From the NCBI GenBank assembly GCA_014378465.1, contig JACMNQ010000070.1, forward strand, positions 39,626-103,625: 64,000 nucleotides of DNA. The letters run 5' to 3'. Position 1 is the stretch's first letter. Each line of letters opens with the position of its first letter. Below, one piece after another: positions 24,614 through 33,787 of the stretch. Source of the DNA: Oligoflexia bacterium (lineage in GTDB: Bacteria; Bdellovibrionota; UBA1018). The translations under genes and the position numbers were made by a program. Below the pieces are notes generated by a model. It worked only from the letters and a program-made list of their open reading frames with translations. It was not told the DNA's origin and made no database searches.

Positions 24614-24782
24614 TAAGTTGACTCCCCCTGATTGGAAATAGAGTGTTCGTCCCATGTGGATCCAGATTGTAAATCCTTCTATCCTGAATCAACACCCGGG
24701 TTGATTCCTGCGTTGCTTTGCAAGAAGTGAACACCTGTGTAGAGAGGCAGGCTAACCGGGGTTTCGAAATTTGCAAACTTTT

Positions 24783-26765
24783 TTAATTCCTGACGTCCTG
24801 CTCTGGAACATCCGGTGCGGCTTCGCGAGCGATGAAAGCCTCAACACTGACGTCATTTTCGTCGAGAATGTCCTGATTTTCCGACTCTGATGAATCATTC
24901 TGTGCCTGCGAAAAAGTTTCATTCTGGCTCACCACGGGTACGGAATTGACCAGATCCTGCGTCAACTGCCGGTCCATCTGTTCAGAAAGTCCCTGATCCA
25001 GGCAGATCGCCGCAGCCTCATGATTTGCGTTGAGCGAGTTCATGTCCAGATTGACGCTGCCGATCGCCACCGCGATGCGATCGAAGTAAAGTTGCTTTGC
25101 GTGAATGTACTGAAAGTGCGTCCAGGTATGCACGTGAGGAGTCGATTCCAGGCCCAGGAGGTAGCTTCGGTTCGCCTTCGCCACTTTGGCGGCGTCACGA
25201 GTCAGAAATTTTCTCCAGCGACGTGCCGCCCCTGTTCGATCCTGATCTTCGGCAATCGACGCTTTTTCTCTGAAAAGACTTGTGAGCTCGCCATCGCCTC
25301 CGTCCAGCCCGTTGGAAATGAGATCAATGCGCACTCCCCTCGATGCGGCCTGCCGAACTGAATCATAAAACCAGTCGCTCAGCTTTTTGGAATTGAATTC
25401 ACCGTGCCGACTGTAACGCACTTTGGGACTCGTGAGCATGACCCCCGTTTGAGCGCCGGCCAGGTACTTTCGGTACACTTCCCCGATCGAGTAATTCGTT
25501 CCCCGGGAACGCTGCACGAGAATGCGGCAGACGCCTCCCATCCGGGTTGATGGGTTGGACAGCCAGGCTCCGTAATTTTCCCGGCCACGCAGTCCCTGAC
25601 CACGTTGCTCGGCACGGAGCGACTGGAGCTCCGCGAAATAGGAGTCAATCCCCGCGTTTTTTCGATGCCTGTACTTTCGCCAGAGGTCGATGAAATTATC
25701 CAGGAGGTCCGCCACGGCGGGACCTTTCATCAGAAGATCCGTATCCCGGTTCATCTGATTGACTCCGTCCGACAGGTTTTCATAACGGATGATGTTTTCT
25801 CCGCCGATGATTCCTTCCCGGCCATCACTGATCCAGAATTTGTTGTGCATGAACGCACCCAGGCTCTTGAGCTTCACCTCGTCGGACACGAGAACGATAT
25901 CGACCCCGCCCTTCTTCAACCGGTTGAAACAGGGGCGAAAGAGAGTGTGGGCATAGAAACCCTCCATGATGAGGCGGACATCGACCCCGGAACGAGCTTT
26001 ATCAATCATGGCCTGCACGAACTCTTCCGTGCTTTCGTCACAGGCAATCGCCATCACCGCGCCGAAAAAGTAGCGGTGGGCCTGCCTGGCCAGTCGAACT
26101 TTCTGAGGGATCGCGTCACGGTTGAAAAGCGCCCGAACCTTATTGCCACGCGTTAACTCAGTCCCGGTGGACTGATCGATGTCGTTTTGAAACTCGGTTG
26201 AAAAGTACGGGGACTTGATCTCCCTTCGGTCCAGTGGGCCCATAAAGGCAGCATACTGTTCCAGCGGCAGCTTCAGCTCAGTGAGCGGAGGATGATTCAG
26301 GGAAAGCCAGTCCGCCAGATAGAAATAAGGACGTTCGTGCTTCTGCTGTCTCAGATCGAAAGCGAGACGCGAATAGTAGTTCGTTTTTGCACTGAGAAAA
26401 TCCGGAGCCCCCTGAGCTAGATTGTATTTTGCCACGTCGAGTTCAAACAGTCCCTGCGCGATACTGATTCGGTCGTGAGGAGTACTCGCCAGTTTCTGCT
26501 TCACCAGGAGAGTGCGGGTGGTCGGATCTGCCCTGAAGGAAGCATTGGAGAGGCCCAGGGCACGGGCCCCTTCCGAAGCGGACTGGGCTCGGATGGACTG
26601 ACTGAAGACACCGGCGAAGTAAGAGTCGAGTTGCTCCAGAGAATAGTCGCCTTGCAGCTCATCGTTTCCGCGATCCTCAGAAGCTGCGGAGGCCACGAGC
26701 TGCGTTGAGAACAGTAAAAGCACGAACGCGGACGCGAGTGCGGACAATGTACGGGCAAACTTCAT
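24783..26765 (-). CDS. Secreted phospholipase D / cardiolipin synthase-like protein
   Basis: The 660-residue protein has a signal peptide (residues 1-28) and two HKD motifs: HNKFWISDGREGIIGGEN (307-324) and IHAKQLYFDRIAVAIGSVN (554-572). Two motifs are needed for a PLD active site, so the enzyme should be intact. Residues 240-270 and 430-490 form the expected Rossmann-like segments. It could cleave or transfer phosphatidyl groups, or act on nucleic acid; family members do all of these and sequence alone does not decide. An acidic Ser/Asn/Gln-rich tail follows the second domain. It is longer than a typical Cls enzyme (about 480) because of the N-terminal 200 residues. Confidence 0.88.
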   Translation of the reverse strand: MKFARTLSALASAFVLLLFSTQLVASAASEDRGNDELQGDYSLEQLDSYFAGVFSQSIRAQSASEGARALGLSNASFRADPTTRTLLVKQKLASTPHDRISIAQGLFELDVAKYNLAQGAPDFLSAKTNYYSRLAFDLRQQKHERPYFYLADWLSLNHPPLTELKLPLEQYAAFMGPLDRREIKSPYFSTEFQNDIDQSTGTELTRGNKVRALFNRDAIPQKVRLARQAHRYFFGAVMAIACDESTEEFVQAMIDKARSGVDVRLIMEGFYAHTLFRPCFNRLKKGGVDIVLVSDEVKLKSLGAFMHNKFWISDGREGIIGGENIIRYENLSDGVNQMNRDTDLLMKGPAVADLLDNFIDLWRKYRHRKNAGIDSYFAELQSLRAEQRGQGLRGRENYGAWLSNPSTRMGGVCRILVQRSRGTNYSIGEVYRKYLAGAQTGVMLTSPKVRYSRHGEFNSKKLSDWFYDSVRQAASRGVRIDLISNGLDGGDGELTSLFREKASIAEDQDRTGAARRWRKFLTRDAAKVAKANRSYLLGLESTPHVHTWTHFQYIHAKQLYFDRIAVAIGSVNLDMNSLNANHEAAAICLDQGLSEQMDRQLTQDLVNSVPVVSQNETFSQAQNDSSESENQDILDENDVSVEAFIAREAAPDVPEQDVRN

Positions 26766-26927
26766 GATGAATGATCCTTGTGAGAGCTTTGCGAAGCGAG
26801 CGACTGGCCCTACTGCAAATGCTCTGCCGGGATCAGCAAAAAATGGAGGCGTCGGGTAATTGCTTCGGCCGCAGGCGGATCATCTCCCTCGGTACGCGTC
26901 CTTGGAAGGGGTGAGACGGCTGGCCCC

Positions 26928-26977
26928 AGCGTACAGTGTGTTCGCTCAGGTCAGCGTACAGTGTGTTCGCTCAGGTC
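26928..26977. repeat. Two tandem copies of a 25-base unit
   Basis: Two identical adjacent 25-base copies (26928-26952 and 26953-26977) share a core GTACAGTGTGTTCGCTCAGG, followed by an eight-base near match that runs into the 3' end of the OmpA-family gene. The stop codon of that gene lies at the edge of the second copy, so the repeat looks like a duplication of the gene's 3' tail. Confidence 0.85.
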
Positions 26978-27662
26978 AGCGTACGATCTTGAATTCCACG
27001 CGGCGATTCACTTCAGATTCCGGGTTCGATCGGTCCTTGAGGCGGGACGCTCCGAAACCGTCGAAACTGAGGAGATTCGCATCGATTTTCTTCACGCGGA
27101 TCAGGTAGCGGCAGACCGCTTTGGCGCGCGCTCGTGAAAGCTTGAGATTGTAATCGGCGTCACCGACTTGATCCGTGTGACCGAGAACCTGGATCTGCCT
27201 GAACTTGCCTTTTTCAGCTTGAATGGTTTTGGCCACTTCATCGAGCAGAATTTCAGCGAAATGCGTGAGCTCGGAGCCATCAAAGACGAACAGCACTTCG
27301 TCTTTGATGACGAGTTCGTCTTCCTTCACGATCACGCGGGGAACGGCCTGGGACGGAGCAGGATTGACCTGGACTGGAACTGCAACGGGGGCTGGTACGG
27401 GTTCAGTTCCGGTGACCACGGGAGTTTCGCCGTTTGAGCCAGGCTCGCGTGGCGGAACAGGAGCCGACGGTACGGAGGAAATCGTGGAGGAAGGAAGGGA
27501 GCCGGGCTGCTGATCCAGGCCATTGGGAGGGTTCCCAGGAAGCGGACTGGCACCGAAATTACTGGGCATTCCGGTGGAGCGGAAAGTCTCTTCAGGAGCG
27601 CAGGCCACGGCGACCACGCAGAGCGCTGCCAGTGAAATTCCAGACATCATGATTTTCTTCAT
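26976..27662 (-). CDS. OmpA-family peptidoglycan-binding lipoprotein
   Basis: The 228-residue protein has a short signal with lipobox VAVAC (Cys21), a Pro/Gly-rich linker (about 25-110) and a C-terminal OmpA domain. That domain shows LFVFDGSELTHFAEILLDEVA, VLGHTDQVGDADYNLKLSRARAKAV (split here only for reading) and NRRVEFKIV, the residues that hold diaminopimelate of peptidoglycan (Asp near HTDQ and the Arg of NRRVEF). It resembles Pal in domain order but has no linked tol genes. It probably tethers the outer membrane to the wall. The gene end abuts a 25-base tandem repeat. Confidence 0.9.
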   Translation of the reverse strand: MKKIMMSGISLAALCVVAVACAPEETFRSTGMPSNFGASPLPGNPPNGLDQQPGSLPSSTISSVPSAPVPPREPGSNGETPVVTGTEPVPAPVAVPVQVNPAPSQAVPRVIVKEDELVIKDEVLFVFDGSELTHFAEILLDEVAKTIQAEKGKFRQIQVLGHTDQVGDADYNLKLSRARAKAVCRYLIRVKKIDANLLSFDGFGASRLKDRSNPESEVNRRVEFKIVR

Positions 27663-27677
27663 AGTGCATTCCTTTTT

Positions 27678-28601
27678 TTACTCAAACTTTTCTTCGGAAC
27701 GGATTTCAGGAGAGTTCAGAAACTCCTCCCACGACTCATCCTGTACGGCAGCCTTGGCATTTTCGGACACGATGATCTCTTCAGAAGCGATCGCCTGCTG
27801 GACCCAGTCCTTCATCGAAAGCCCGGTCACTTCGAAATTGGTGATCTCGACCATTTCCTCGCTTGCAATGCCGAGCTGGGCCATCTTCCTGGCTTCTTCG
27901 ACGAAGGATTTCAAGTGCAGACGATGAATGTGAGGATTGCTCTGAAGTGCCATGATGTCCTCCATGAATCCAGGATCAGGAAAGGTCATCTCGGCATAAG
28001 GGCCATTGCCCTGGAGCTTTTCACGAGTGTAGCGGTCATCGAGACCCAGGAGGTGCAACGTTTCATGAGAGACGGTTCCCGAATAAGGGTCCATCGCCTC
28101 GCGGTCGTTGGCCCGAGCCCGGTCACCGAGTGTGAAGATCACATTTCCCGTATCCTTTGCGGAATTGATCTCAGTGACGTGAATTCGTGTTGGGGTCGCG
28201 TCCCCCACGGCGCCGGGGAGTACCTGGAGAAAGTTGTCCGTACTCAGGGGATCTGGAACAGTGGTCCGGTCGATTGCGGTCACCCTGAAGATGACCTCAT
28301 AGTTCTTCCCGTCAGGATCCCGGTAGCGGTGAATGCCACCCAGTTTGTTTTCGAGGCCGGAGTTGATTGCCGCCAGGAGTCTGGCGGAGGGCGGCTGCAC
28401 CGAGTCCGCTTCTCCCTGAGACACGAGAAGCCGGGTTCTGACGATGACCTGGGTTTCCGCTTTCTGATGGGGACCAGCCTTGACCTCAACGATCTGCAGC
28501 TCACCCTTTGCCGACGCGTCAGGCAGGAGCGCCAATGAACTCAGAAAAAGTCCGGCCCCCAGTCCAGTGCACAGGCCCGCAGATCGAAAGAGTTTCATCA
28601 T
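27678..28601 (-). CDS. Secreted metzincin-like metalloprotease
   Basis: The 307-residue protein has a signal peptide (residues 1-32) and the extended zinc motif HETLHLLGLDD at 179-189, matching HExxHxxGxxD/H of metzincins. About 25 residues later EDIMA (214-218) provides a candidate Met-turn. An Asp in the third-ligand position is seen in some families instead of His. The N-terminal part is beta-rich, and the C-terminal 60 residues are acidic with several phenylalanines. No named family was recognised. It is 15 bases upstream of the OmpA lipoprotein start and probably co-transcribed with it. Confidence 0.78.
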   Translation of the reverse strand: MMKLFRSAGLCTGLGAGLFLSSLALLPDASAKGELQIVEVKAGPHQKAETQVIVRTRLLVSQGEADSVQPPSARLLAAINSGLENKLGGIHRYRDPDGKNYEVIFRVTAIDRTTVPDPLSTDNFLQVLPGAVGDATPTRIHVTEINSAKDTGNVIFTLGDRARANDREAMDPYSGTVSHETLHLLGLDDRYTREKLQGNGPYAEMTFPDPGFMEDIMALQSNPHIHRLHLKSFVEEARKMAQLGIASEEMVEITNFEVTGLSMKDWVQQAIASEEIIVSENAKAAVQDESWEEFLNSPEIRSEEKFE

Positions 28602-28627
28602 TCAATTCACCTTCTCAATTCACTTTC

Positions 28628-29647
28628 TCAATTCATTTTCCTGAATTCTGGCTTCAGTTCGCACTTTTTCCCTTCAAAGCTGTACTCCTTGATGGACTTG
28701 AGTGGAACGATCTCGACTCCGGCCCTGAGGGCCCACTCCAGAATCATCGGAACCGCGTCGACCGTGTGCTGATGAATGTCATGCATCAGGATCACGCCGC
28801 CCCTGGGAGGATTCGTGACGACATAAGGCTTCTTTGTGATGCGGTGATCTTTTTCGACATGATAAGTGACTGCAGGACCGCCCTGAAAGTAAGCCTTCAC
28901 GTTGTGATAAACGTCTTCCTTGGTCATGCCGGAAACGTAATCAGCCGTATCCATGTTCCAGAACACCATATTGATGCAGTTTTCACCGTAAAGCTTGTTC
29001 GAGATCTCCTTGATCACGTTCATGTTCTGATAGCCCTTCTGGTAACCATAGGAAGCGAACGGAAACCGGAAGTAGATTTCGCGCTGACGAGGCAGATGCT
29101 GCTCCGTCACGGCCAGATCCTTCATCTGTTCGATCGTCAGCTCGCTCTGAAGAAAGCGGCTGCGAAATTTTTCTTCGCTCTGCATGCGGCTGTCATCGTG
29201 ACCGATGGAGTGATCTCCGATCGTGTGCCCTTCGCGAAGCATGCGCTGAACGATCGGGCGAGTTTTGTCATTGATCTTGCCAGTCACCAGAAAAAACGTC
29301 GCCTTGACGTCGTATTTCAGGAGAGTGTCCAGAAGTTGCGGAGTCGTGTCCGCTGACGGACCGTCATCAAAGGTCAGTGCGAGTTTCTTGCTTCCGACCA
29401 GGGAGCGGGTCTTGTAGACTTCACTCACGCCATGGATTTCATGCATCTGGTCCTTTGCGCCGTAGGTGCGCGCTTCAGGGAATTCTTCGGTTTCATCGGG
29501 CGCGAAGGGCGACGCGGCTTCCGCCGGGGCGACAACACTGCTGTCCAGGTCACCTTCGAACTGATCCGAAGCATGACTGTCGTGGGTGACGTACAGGCTG
29601 CCGATGCAAGCCAACACCGCGGGCAGGAAAAGATAAAAAAGGCGCAT
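28628..29647 (-). CDS. Secreted polysaccharide deacetylase (NodB domain)
   Basis: From the ATG at 29647 (ribosome site GGAGAG) the product is 339 residues with a signal peptide (1-25). The NodB domain shows LALTFDDGPSADTT (catalytic base and metal Asp), GHTIGDHSIGHDD (metal His pair), FRFPFASYGYQKGYQN and the late GGVILMHDIHQHT (catalytic His region). It should remove N-acetyl or other acyl groups from an envelope or external polysaccharide such as peptidoglycan or chitin oligomers. It lies 26 bases upstream of the metzincin-like gene on the same strand. An upstream in-frame start at 29758 would hide the signal peptide. Confidence 0.9.
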   Translation of the reverse strand: MRLFYLFLPAVLACIGSLYVTHDSHASDQFEGDLDSSVVAPAEAASPFAPDETEEFPEARTYGAKDQMHEIHGVSEVYKTRSLVGSKKLALTFDDGPSADTTPQLLDTLLKYDVKATFFLVTGKINDKTRPIVQRMLREGHTIGDHSIGHDDSRMQSEEKFRSRFLQSELTIEQMKDLAVTEQHLPRQREIYFRFPFASYGYQKGYQNMNVIKEISNKLYGENCINMVFWNMDTADYVSGMTKEDVYHNVKAYFQGGPAVTYHVEKDHRITKKPYVVTNPPRGGVILMHDIHQHTVDAVPMILEWALRAGVEIVPLKSIKEYSFEGKKCELKPEFRKMN

Positions 29648-29854
29648 GGGTTCACTCTCCGACACGGCAAGTTTGCAAAGCGGGAGCCAGCGGCCTATGG
29701 GCTCCGAGTGCCTCTTCTTTGAGGTCTGAGCGGCGCTTCGACGCCTTCCGCTGTCCATTCCGTAGACACCTGCTCAGCACGTGACGTCTCACCGCGCATC
29801 AACTTTCCTTCAAAGCCCCTTGTGCAGCCCGAGGGGTGCGACTACTTTCAAAAC

Positions 29855-30922
29855 ATGACCGCACACCTCTTTTCACCGATGAATCTTGGAAACATGAAGT
29901 TGAAAAACCGAGTCGTCATGGCTCCCATGACCCGTTCACGAGCCACCGGAAACGTGCCGAATGATCTCATGGCGCAGTACTACGGGCTGAGAGCCAGTGC
30001 GGGTCTCATCATCACCGAGGGCACTTCACCTTCCCCGAACGGACTGGGTTATCCAAGAATTCCGGGACTATTTGATCAGGAGCAGGTCATTGGCTGGAAG
30101 AAAGTCACCGACGCCGTCCATCAGAAAGGCGGCTCGATCTTCGTGCAGCTCATGCATACGGGGCGAGTTTCACACCCGTTGAACATGGCATCGAACGCCA
30201 AAATCCTCGCGCCCTCCGCGATCAAGATCGGTGGCCTGATGTACACGGATCAACAGGGACCTCAACCCTACCCCGCTCCCCGGATGATGACTGAACAGGA
30301 AATCCAGGAAGCGATCCTCGAATATGCTCACTCCGCAAAGCTGGCGATTCAGGCGGGTTTTGACGGCGTCGAACTCCATGCTGCCAACGGCTACCTCATT
30401 GAACAGTTTCTGAACCCGCTCTCCAATCAGAGAACCGATGACTACGGCGGTTCGGATGAAAATCGCATTCGTTTTGCCATGAATGTGGCTGAATCGGTCG
30501 CTGCCGAAATTGGTTCTGAAAGGCTGGGTGTTCGAGTTTCTCCTTACGGCGTATTCAATGATATGGGTCCCTTCGAGGGCATCGACGAATTTTACGCGCA
30601 CCTCGCTCGCGAACTCTCCAGGAAAGGATTGCTCTACATTCACGTGGTCGATCATGCCGCAATGGGCGCTCCCGCGGTCAAACCGGAAATCAAGAAACTC
30701 ATCCGGGACCATTTCAAGGGCGCTTACATTCTTTCGGGCGGATACGATGCGGCTCGAGCCGAAAAGGACTTGACGGAAAAGCGAGGCGATCTGGTCGCCT
30801 TTGGACGGCCTTTCGTCTCGAATCCTGATCTCGTTCAGAAGCTCAGGACTGGAGCTGCCCTCACTCCCTCTGATCCTGGCAGCTTTTACACTCCTGGAGC
30901 AGCGGGATACACCGACTACTGA
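29855..30922 (+). CDS. Old Yellow Enzyme family NADH:flavin oxidoreductase (alkene reductase)
   Basis: The 355-residue protein (ATG at 29855) begins LFSPMNLGNMKLKNRVVMAPMTRSRA, and contains VQLMHTGRVSH, FDGVELHAANGYLIEQFLNP with the substrate-binding histidine and asparagine pair, and RPFVSNPDLVQKL near the end. These are the FMN-binding and active-site motifs of NemA/OPR-type enzymes, which reduce activated C=C bonds or nitro groups using NAD(P)H in the cytoplasm. The length is typical. A GTG at 29822 would add eleven residues but has no family support. It stands alone on the plus strand, divergent from the deacetylase. Confidence 0.92.
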   Translation: MTAHLFSPMNLGNMKLKNRVVMAPMTRSRATGNVPNDLMAQYYGLRASAGLIITEGTSPSPNGLGYPRIPGLFDQEQVIGWKKVTDAVHQKGGSIFVQLMHTGRVSHPLNMASNAKILAPSAIKIGGLMYTDQQGPQPYPAPRMMTEQEIQEAILEYAHSAKLAIQAGFDGVELHAANGYLIEQFLNPLSNQRTDDYGGSDENRIRFAMNVAESVAAEIGSERLGVRVSPYGVFNDMGPFEGIDEFYAHLARELSRKGLLYIHVVDHAAMGAPAVKPEIKKLIRDHFKGAYILSGGYDAARAEKDLTEKRGDLVAFGRPFVSNPDLVQKLRTGAALTPSDPGSFYTPGAAGYTDY

Positions 30923-31235
30923 CACCCATTTGATGTCTGCGCTCGCGATCGGGTTCAGCGCACTCTTGGGGAAGGCATGAACTTCAGGCGGGTTGAGGCT
31001 CATCGAGTTCCTTCTGATGCTTCTGACTTTCCAGGATGCTTTACCAAGCCCTATCCACAACTCACTCCATGAAACTGACCAACCCCATGGACGGATTTCC
31101 GCGCGTCCGAACCACTGAATGGCTGACCCTTCCCTCTATCAATTTCTTGTTGAATCTTCCCCAGTTGGCATCGAAGTGAACACGGTTTTGGAGGCAAATT
31201 GATCAAAGATTTGACACGCGATCAACTTTTCAATC

Positions 31236-31289
31236 AGAGCGCCGCGGTGGCGCGAGGAGAGTGTCTTTCGCGACACGGATTCGCGCTCT
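31236..31289 (+). other. Possible structured leader within a 500-base gene-free stretch
   Basis: Between 30923 and 31424 no convincing gene was seen. Within it, AGAGCGC (31236-31242) pairs perfectly with GCGCTCT (31283-31289), enclosing GTGTC/GACAC (31261-31265 with 31272-31276). A competing GCGCC/GGCGC hairpin uses the left arm (31239-31253). Such alternatives suggest a folded 5' leader or a small RNA ahead of the gene at 31425, but it may be chance. The rest of the stretch shows nothing I can name. Confidence 0.3.
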
Positions 31290-31424
31290 AAAGAAATCAA
31301 ACAGTTGCGTTCAATCGCTGATTTATTGCAGTGCGGCACAGCAGTTGCTTTAGATAGCTGCATACAACAACACAACGAAGCACATGAAGAGCTTCTTCAA
31401 TTCGAGAGAGAAAGAGAGTCCCTA

Positions 31425-32603
31425 ATGAAAGTTTCCATCATTGCATCACAGGCATCATCAGCATCCCGGTCCATCACCAAGTCCATCATCACTGCAGCAA
31501 TTCTTTTCGCATCCACGTCGATGTTTGCTGGAAACACCGCTTTTGCTCAGTCGGTTCCTGGCAATGCCAAAGCAGGCAAAGGCAAGACTGAAGCCGCCAA
31601 AGCAGGCACCTTCGATGCTTCCGCCGAAGCTCATGAAGTTCACTCCTCCGCTCTGGGTCAGAACTCAGGATTAGCCGATGGCATCCTTCTCGGAGTAAAG
31701 GCCAAGTCAGTCAAAATTTTCAAATCTGAAAATGACGATGGTTCCGAGCGCAAGATCGGCCTTCACTCTGCCGCAGACGTTCAGATCGGGGCTTCCAACA
31801 AGTTCAACGATTCGAAATCCGCACAGTTGATTGGCAACGCTTCCATCCTTGAAGCAGTGGACCTTCACCGCAATGAAAAGTCCAAAGTGATCGTCATGCC
31901 TGCTGCAGGTTACAGCTTCCTTCACTCCAACGCCGGCATTGCTGAAGGTGGAAAAATTCAGGCCGGCGCGGTGCTCCAGACCAAAAGGGCTTCGTTCTCC
32001 GCTCTCGTGAGCCCCACTCGGACGAACTTCACGGACCGCATGTCCCTTGACAGTGGAACTGAAACCTACTCTGGCCAGGTCGGTCTCTCCACCGTCATCG
32101 GTGGACGCCTCCTCAAGTCTGGCAAAAAAGAAGGCGGGATGACCGTCAGCATGAACGCGGGTGCAGGGCGCCTCATCAACATGGGCAATCAGGATGAAAA
32201 AGTAAACACGAGCTTTCAGGTCCTGCAGTCCACCACTGACGGAAACGGCCACACCACGGTGACCACGACCGTTCTTGGAACGACCCGCAGCCCTACTCAG
32301 AATACCAAGATCGTGAAAACCGACACCAATGTCGCGTGCGGAACTTCGTCGATCACCATCAAGCAGATCGATGACCTGCTCCAGGCTCAGCGCCGCTCCA
32401 ATGCCGGCCTGGTCGCCTTTGCGAACTTGAATGTCAGCGCCAAAGTGACTTCCCGCCTTGCACTCAATACCGGCATCGAATACACCCACGTTGCCTACAC
32501 CGGCAAGGAAAAGGATCTGAACGAAGGATACTCTGACTATTCTCGCAAGGACAACTCAGTCGGAATCAAGGTCGGCGCAACCTACGACCTCTTCCGCAAG
32601 TGA
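31425..32603 (+). CDS. Secreted/outer-membrane beta-barrel-like protein, unknown
   Basis: From the ATG at 31425 (purine-rich GAGAGAGAAAGAGAG upstream) the product is 392 residues with a signal peptide ending after TAFAQ (about residue 42). The mature protein has alternating polar/hydrophobic strands rich in Gly, Ser and Thr (for example GKIQAGAVLQTKRASFSALVS) and ends SVGIKVGATYDLFRK, with the penultimate aromatic typical of outer-membrane barrels. The family is not recognised. An in-frame start at 31305 exists but would precede the signal peptide by 40 residues. It is followed by a strong terminator, so it is likely monocistronic; codon use looks smooth, consistent with a well-expressed gene. 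Confidence 0.7.
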   Translation: MKVSIIASQASSASRSITKSIITAAILFASTSMFAGNTAFAQSVPGNAKAGKGKTEAAKAGTFDASAEAHEVHSSALGQNSGLADGILLGVKAKSVKIFKSENDDGSERKIGLHSAADVQIGASNKFNDSKSAQLIGNASILEAVDLHRNEKSKVIVMPAAGYSFLHSNAGIAEGGKIQAGAVLQTKRASFSALVSPTRTNFTDRMSLDSGTETYSGQVGLSTVIGGRLLKSGKKEGGMTVSMNAGAGRLINMGNQDEKVNTSFQVLQSTTDGNGHTTVTTTVLGTTRSPTQNTKIVKTDTNVACGTSSITIKQIDDLLQAQRRSNAGLVAFANLNVSAKVTSRLALNTGIEYTHVAYTGKEKDLNEGYSDYSRKDNSVGIKVGATYDLFRK

Positions 32604-32639
32604 TCTGACTTCGAAACACTGACCGTCAGTCCAGATTTC

Positions 32640-32687
32640 AAGAGCCTGAAAAGCCGGAACTCCGGATCTTTTCAGGCTCTTTTCATT
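32640..32687 (+). terminator. Rho-independent terminator
   Basis: AAGAGCCTGAAAAG pairs perfectly with CTTTTCAGGCTCTT, with a nested CCGG/CCGG stem in the loop, followed by TTTTCATTT. It ends the transcript of the barrel-like gene at 31425-32603. Confidence 0.9.
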
Positions 32688-32723
32688 TCAACAAATCGAA
32701 TCCAGTGGTTATCATCAGCCACA

Positions 32724-33764
32724 ATGAAACAGAATCTGACTTGCGCGACTTCACGGCTGCCCTTCCTTTCAAAGTCTGCACCAGTGGTCCTTCTTCTCGC
32801 TCTCGCTCCCCCTGCATGGGCGCAGTCCACTCAGCCCGCCTGGCCTCTGCCTCCTCAGAAGCAGACGAAGCCGACTCACTCCGTGGAGGCCTCTCATTCA
32901 GCTCTCAAACCTGAAAGGGAAGCGAAGCAAACCCACGAGCAACACCTTTCGGAGGATCCTGCCAAGGCCGGCTACACTCTTTTCAATCCGGTGCCGAAGT
33001 CACTGCTGCGTGAACTTTCGCCGGATCGCCCCGGAGTCGGCGAAAGTCCCTTCACGGTGGACGCGGGACACTTCATGGCCGAAGTCGAATTCATCAGCTA
33101 CAGTCGCTTCAAGAGCGAGAGCACCGACGAAACGACTGGACTGCCCGTTACCACTCGAGTGACTTCATACAATCTGCCGAGCTTCAATTTGAAATTCGGC
33201 TTGACGAACTCAAGCGACTTTCAAATTATTTTCTTCCCCTACCTGCACACACGCACTGAAATCACGGACCTTCCGGATCAGACTTTTAAAGGCGTGGGTG
33301 ACGTAATCTTGCGCTGCAAGTACAATTTCGTGGGTAACGACGGCGGACCGATTTCCGGAGCCTTCCTTCCGGCCGTCAAACTCCCGACCAGTTCAGGTGG
33401 AGTAGGAAATAAAAAATTTGAGTACTCCCTTGCTCTGCCTCTCGAGCTCGAACTTCCGCACGGCTTCACGCTGGGAACGATGCCGAAAATCAGTTGGAAC
33501 AAGAACGAGGAAAGCGACCACTCCCACTCTGAGTTCGAATCCTCCGTTCTGCTTTCACACAGGCTCGCGGGAGCGGTCGAAGGGTATGCCGAATTCGCAA
33601 GCACCACGAGTAATGAAGAAAAAGCCGCCTGGAAAAACCTGATTCAGCTCGGCTTCATCGCGAAGACGTCCGAAAACGTCCAGTTCGACCTGGGCTGCAA
33701 CTTCGGACTCAACTCAAAGACACCTCAGTACAGCCCCTTTGCCGGAGCGACTTTCAGGTATTGA
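32724..33764 (+). CDS. MetA-pathway-type outer-membrane transporter-like protein
   Basis: The 346-residue protein has a signal peptide (about 1-33, ending near AWAQS), a Lys/Glu/Ser-rich linker, then SPDRPGVGESPFTVDAGHFMAEVEF, the typical opening of the 'putative MetA-pathway of phenol degradation' barrel family, and strands such as GVGDVILRCKYNF, GFTLGTMPKISW and VQFDLGCNFGLN, ending in FRY. Members are predicted outer-membrane barrels of unproven substrate. It lies behind the terminator of the previous barrel gene and converges with ferrochelatase. Confidence 0.75.
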   Translation: MKQNLTCATSRLPFLSKSAPVVLLLALAPPAWAQSTQPAWPLPPQKQTKPTHSVEASHSALKPEREAKQTHEQHLSEDPAKAGYTLFNPVPKSLLRELSPDRPGVGESPFTVDAGHFMAEVEFISYSRFKSESTDETTGLPVTTRVTSYNLPSFNLKFGLTNSSDFQIIFFPYLHTRTEITDLPDQTFKGVGDVILRCKYNFVGNDGGPISGAFLPAVKLPTSSGGVGNKKFEYSLALPLELELPHGFTLGTMPKISWNKNEESDHSHSEFESSVLLSHRLAGAVEGYAEFASTTSNEEKAAWKNLIQLGFIAKTSENVQFDLGCNFGLNSKTPQYSPFAGATFRY

Positions 33765-33787
33765 CCAGGTATTGATTTCAGGGACTC

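Noticed and set aside
23561..24616. 351-codon plus-strand frame
   Set aside because: Antisense to the HELGH metalloprotease, whose frame has a signal peptide and active-site motif.
30170..31060. 296-codon minus-strand frame
   Set aside because: Mostly antisense to the Old Yellow Enzyme gene; no motif.
31139..31375. 78-codon minus-strand frame in the 500-base gap
   Set aside because: No ribosome site or motif, and it crosses the predicted leader hairpins.
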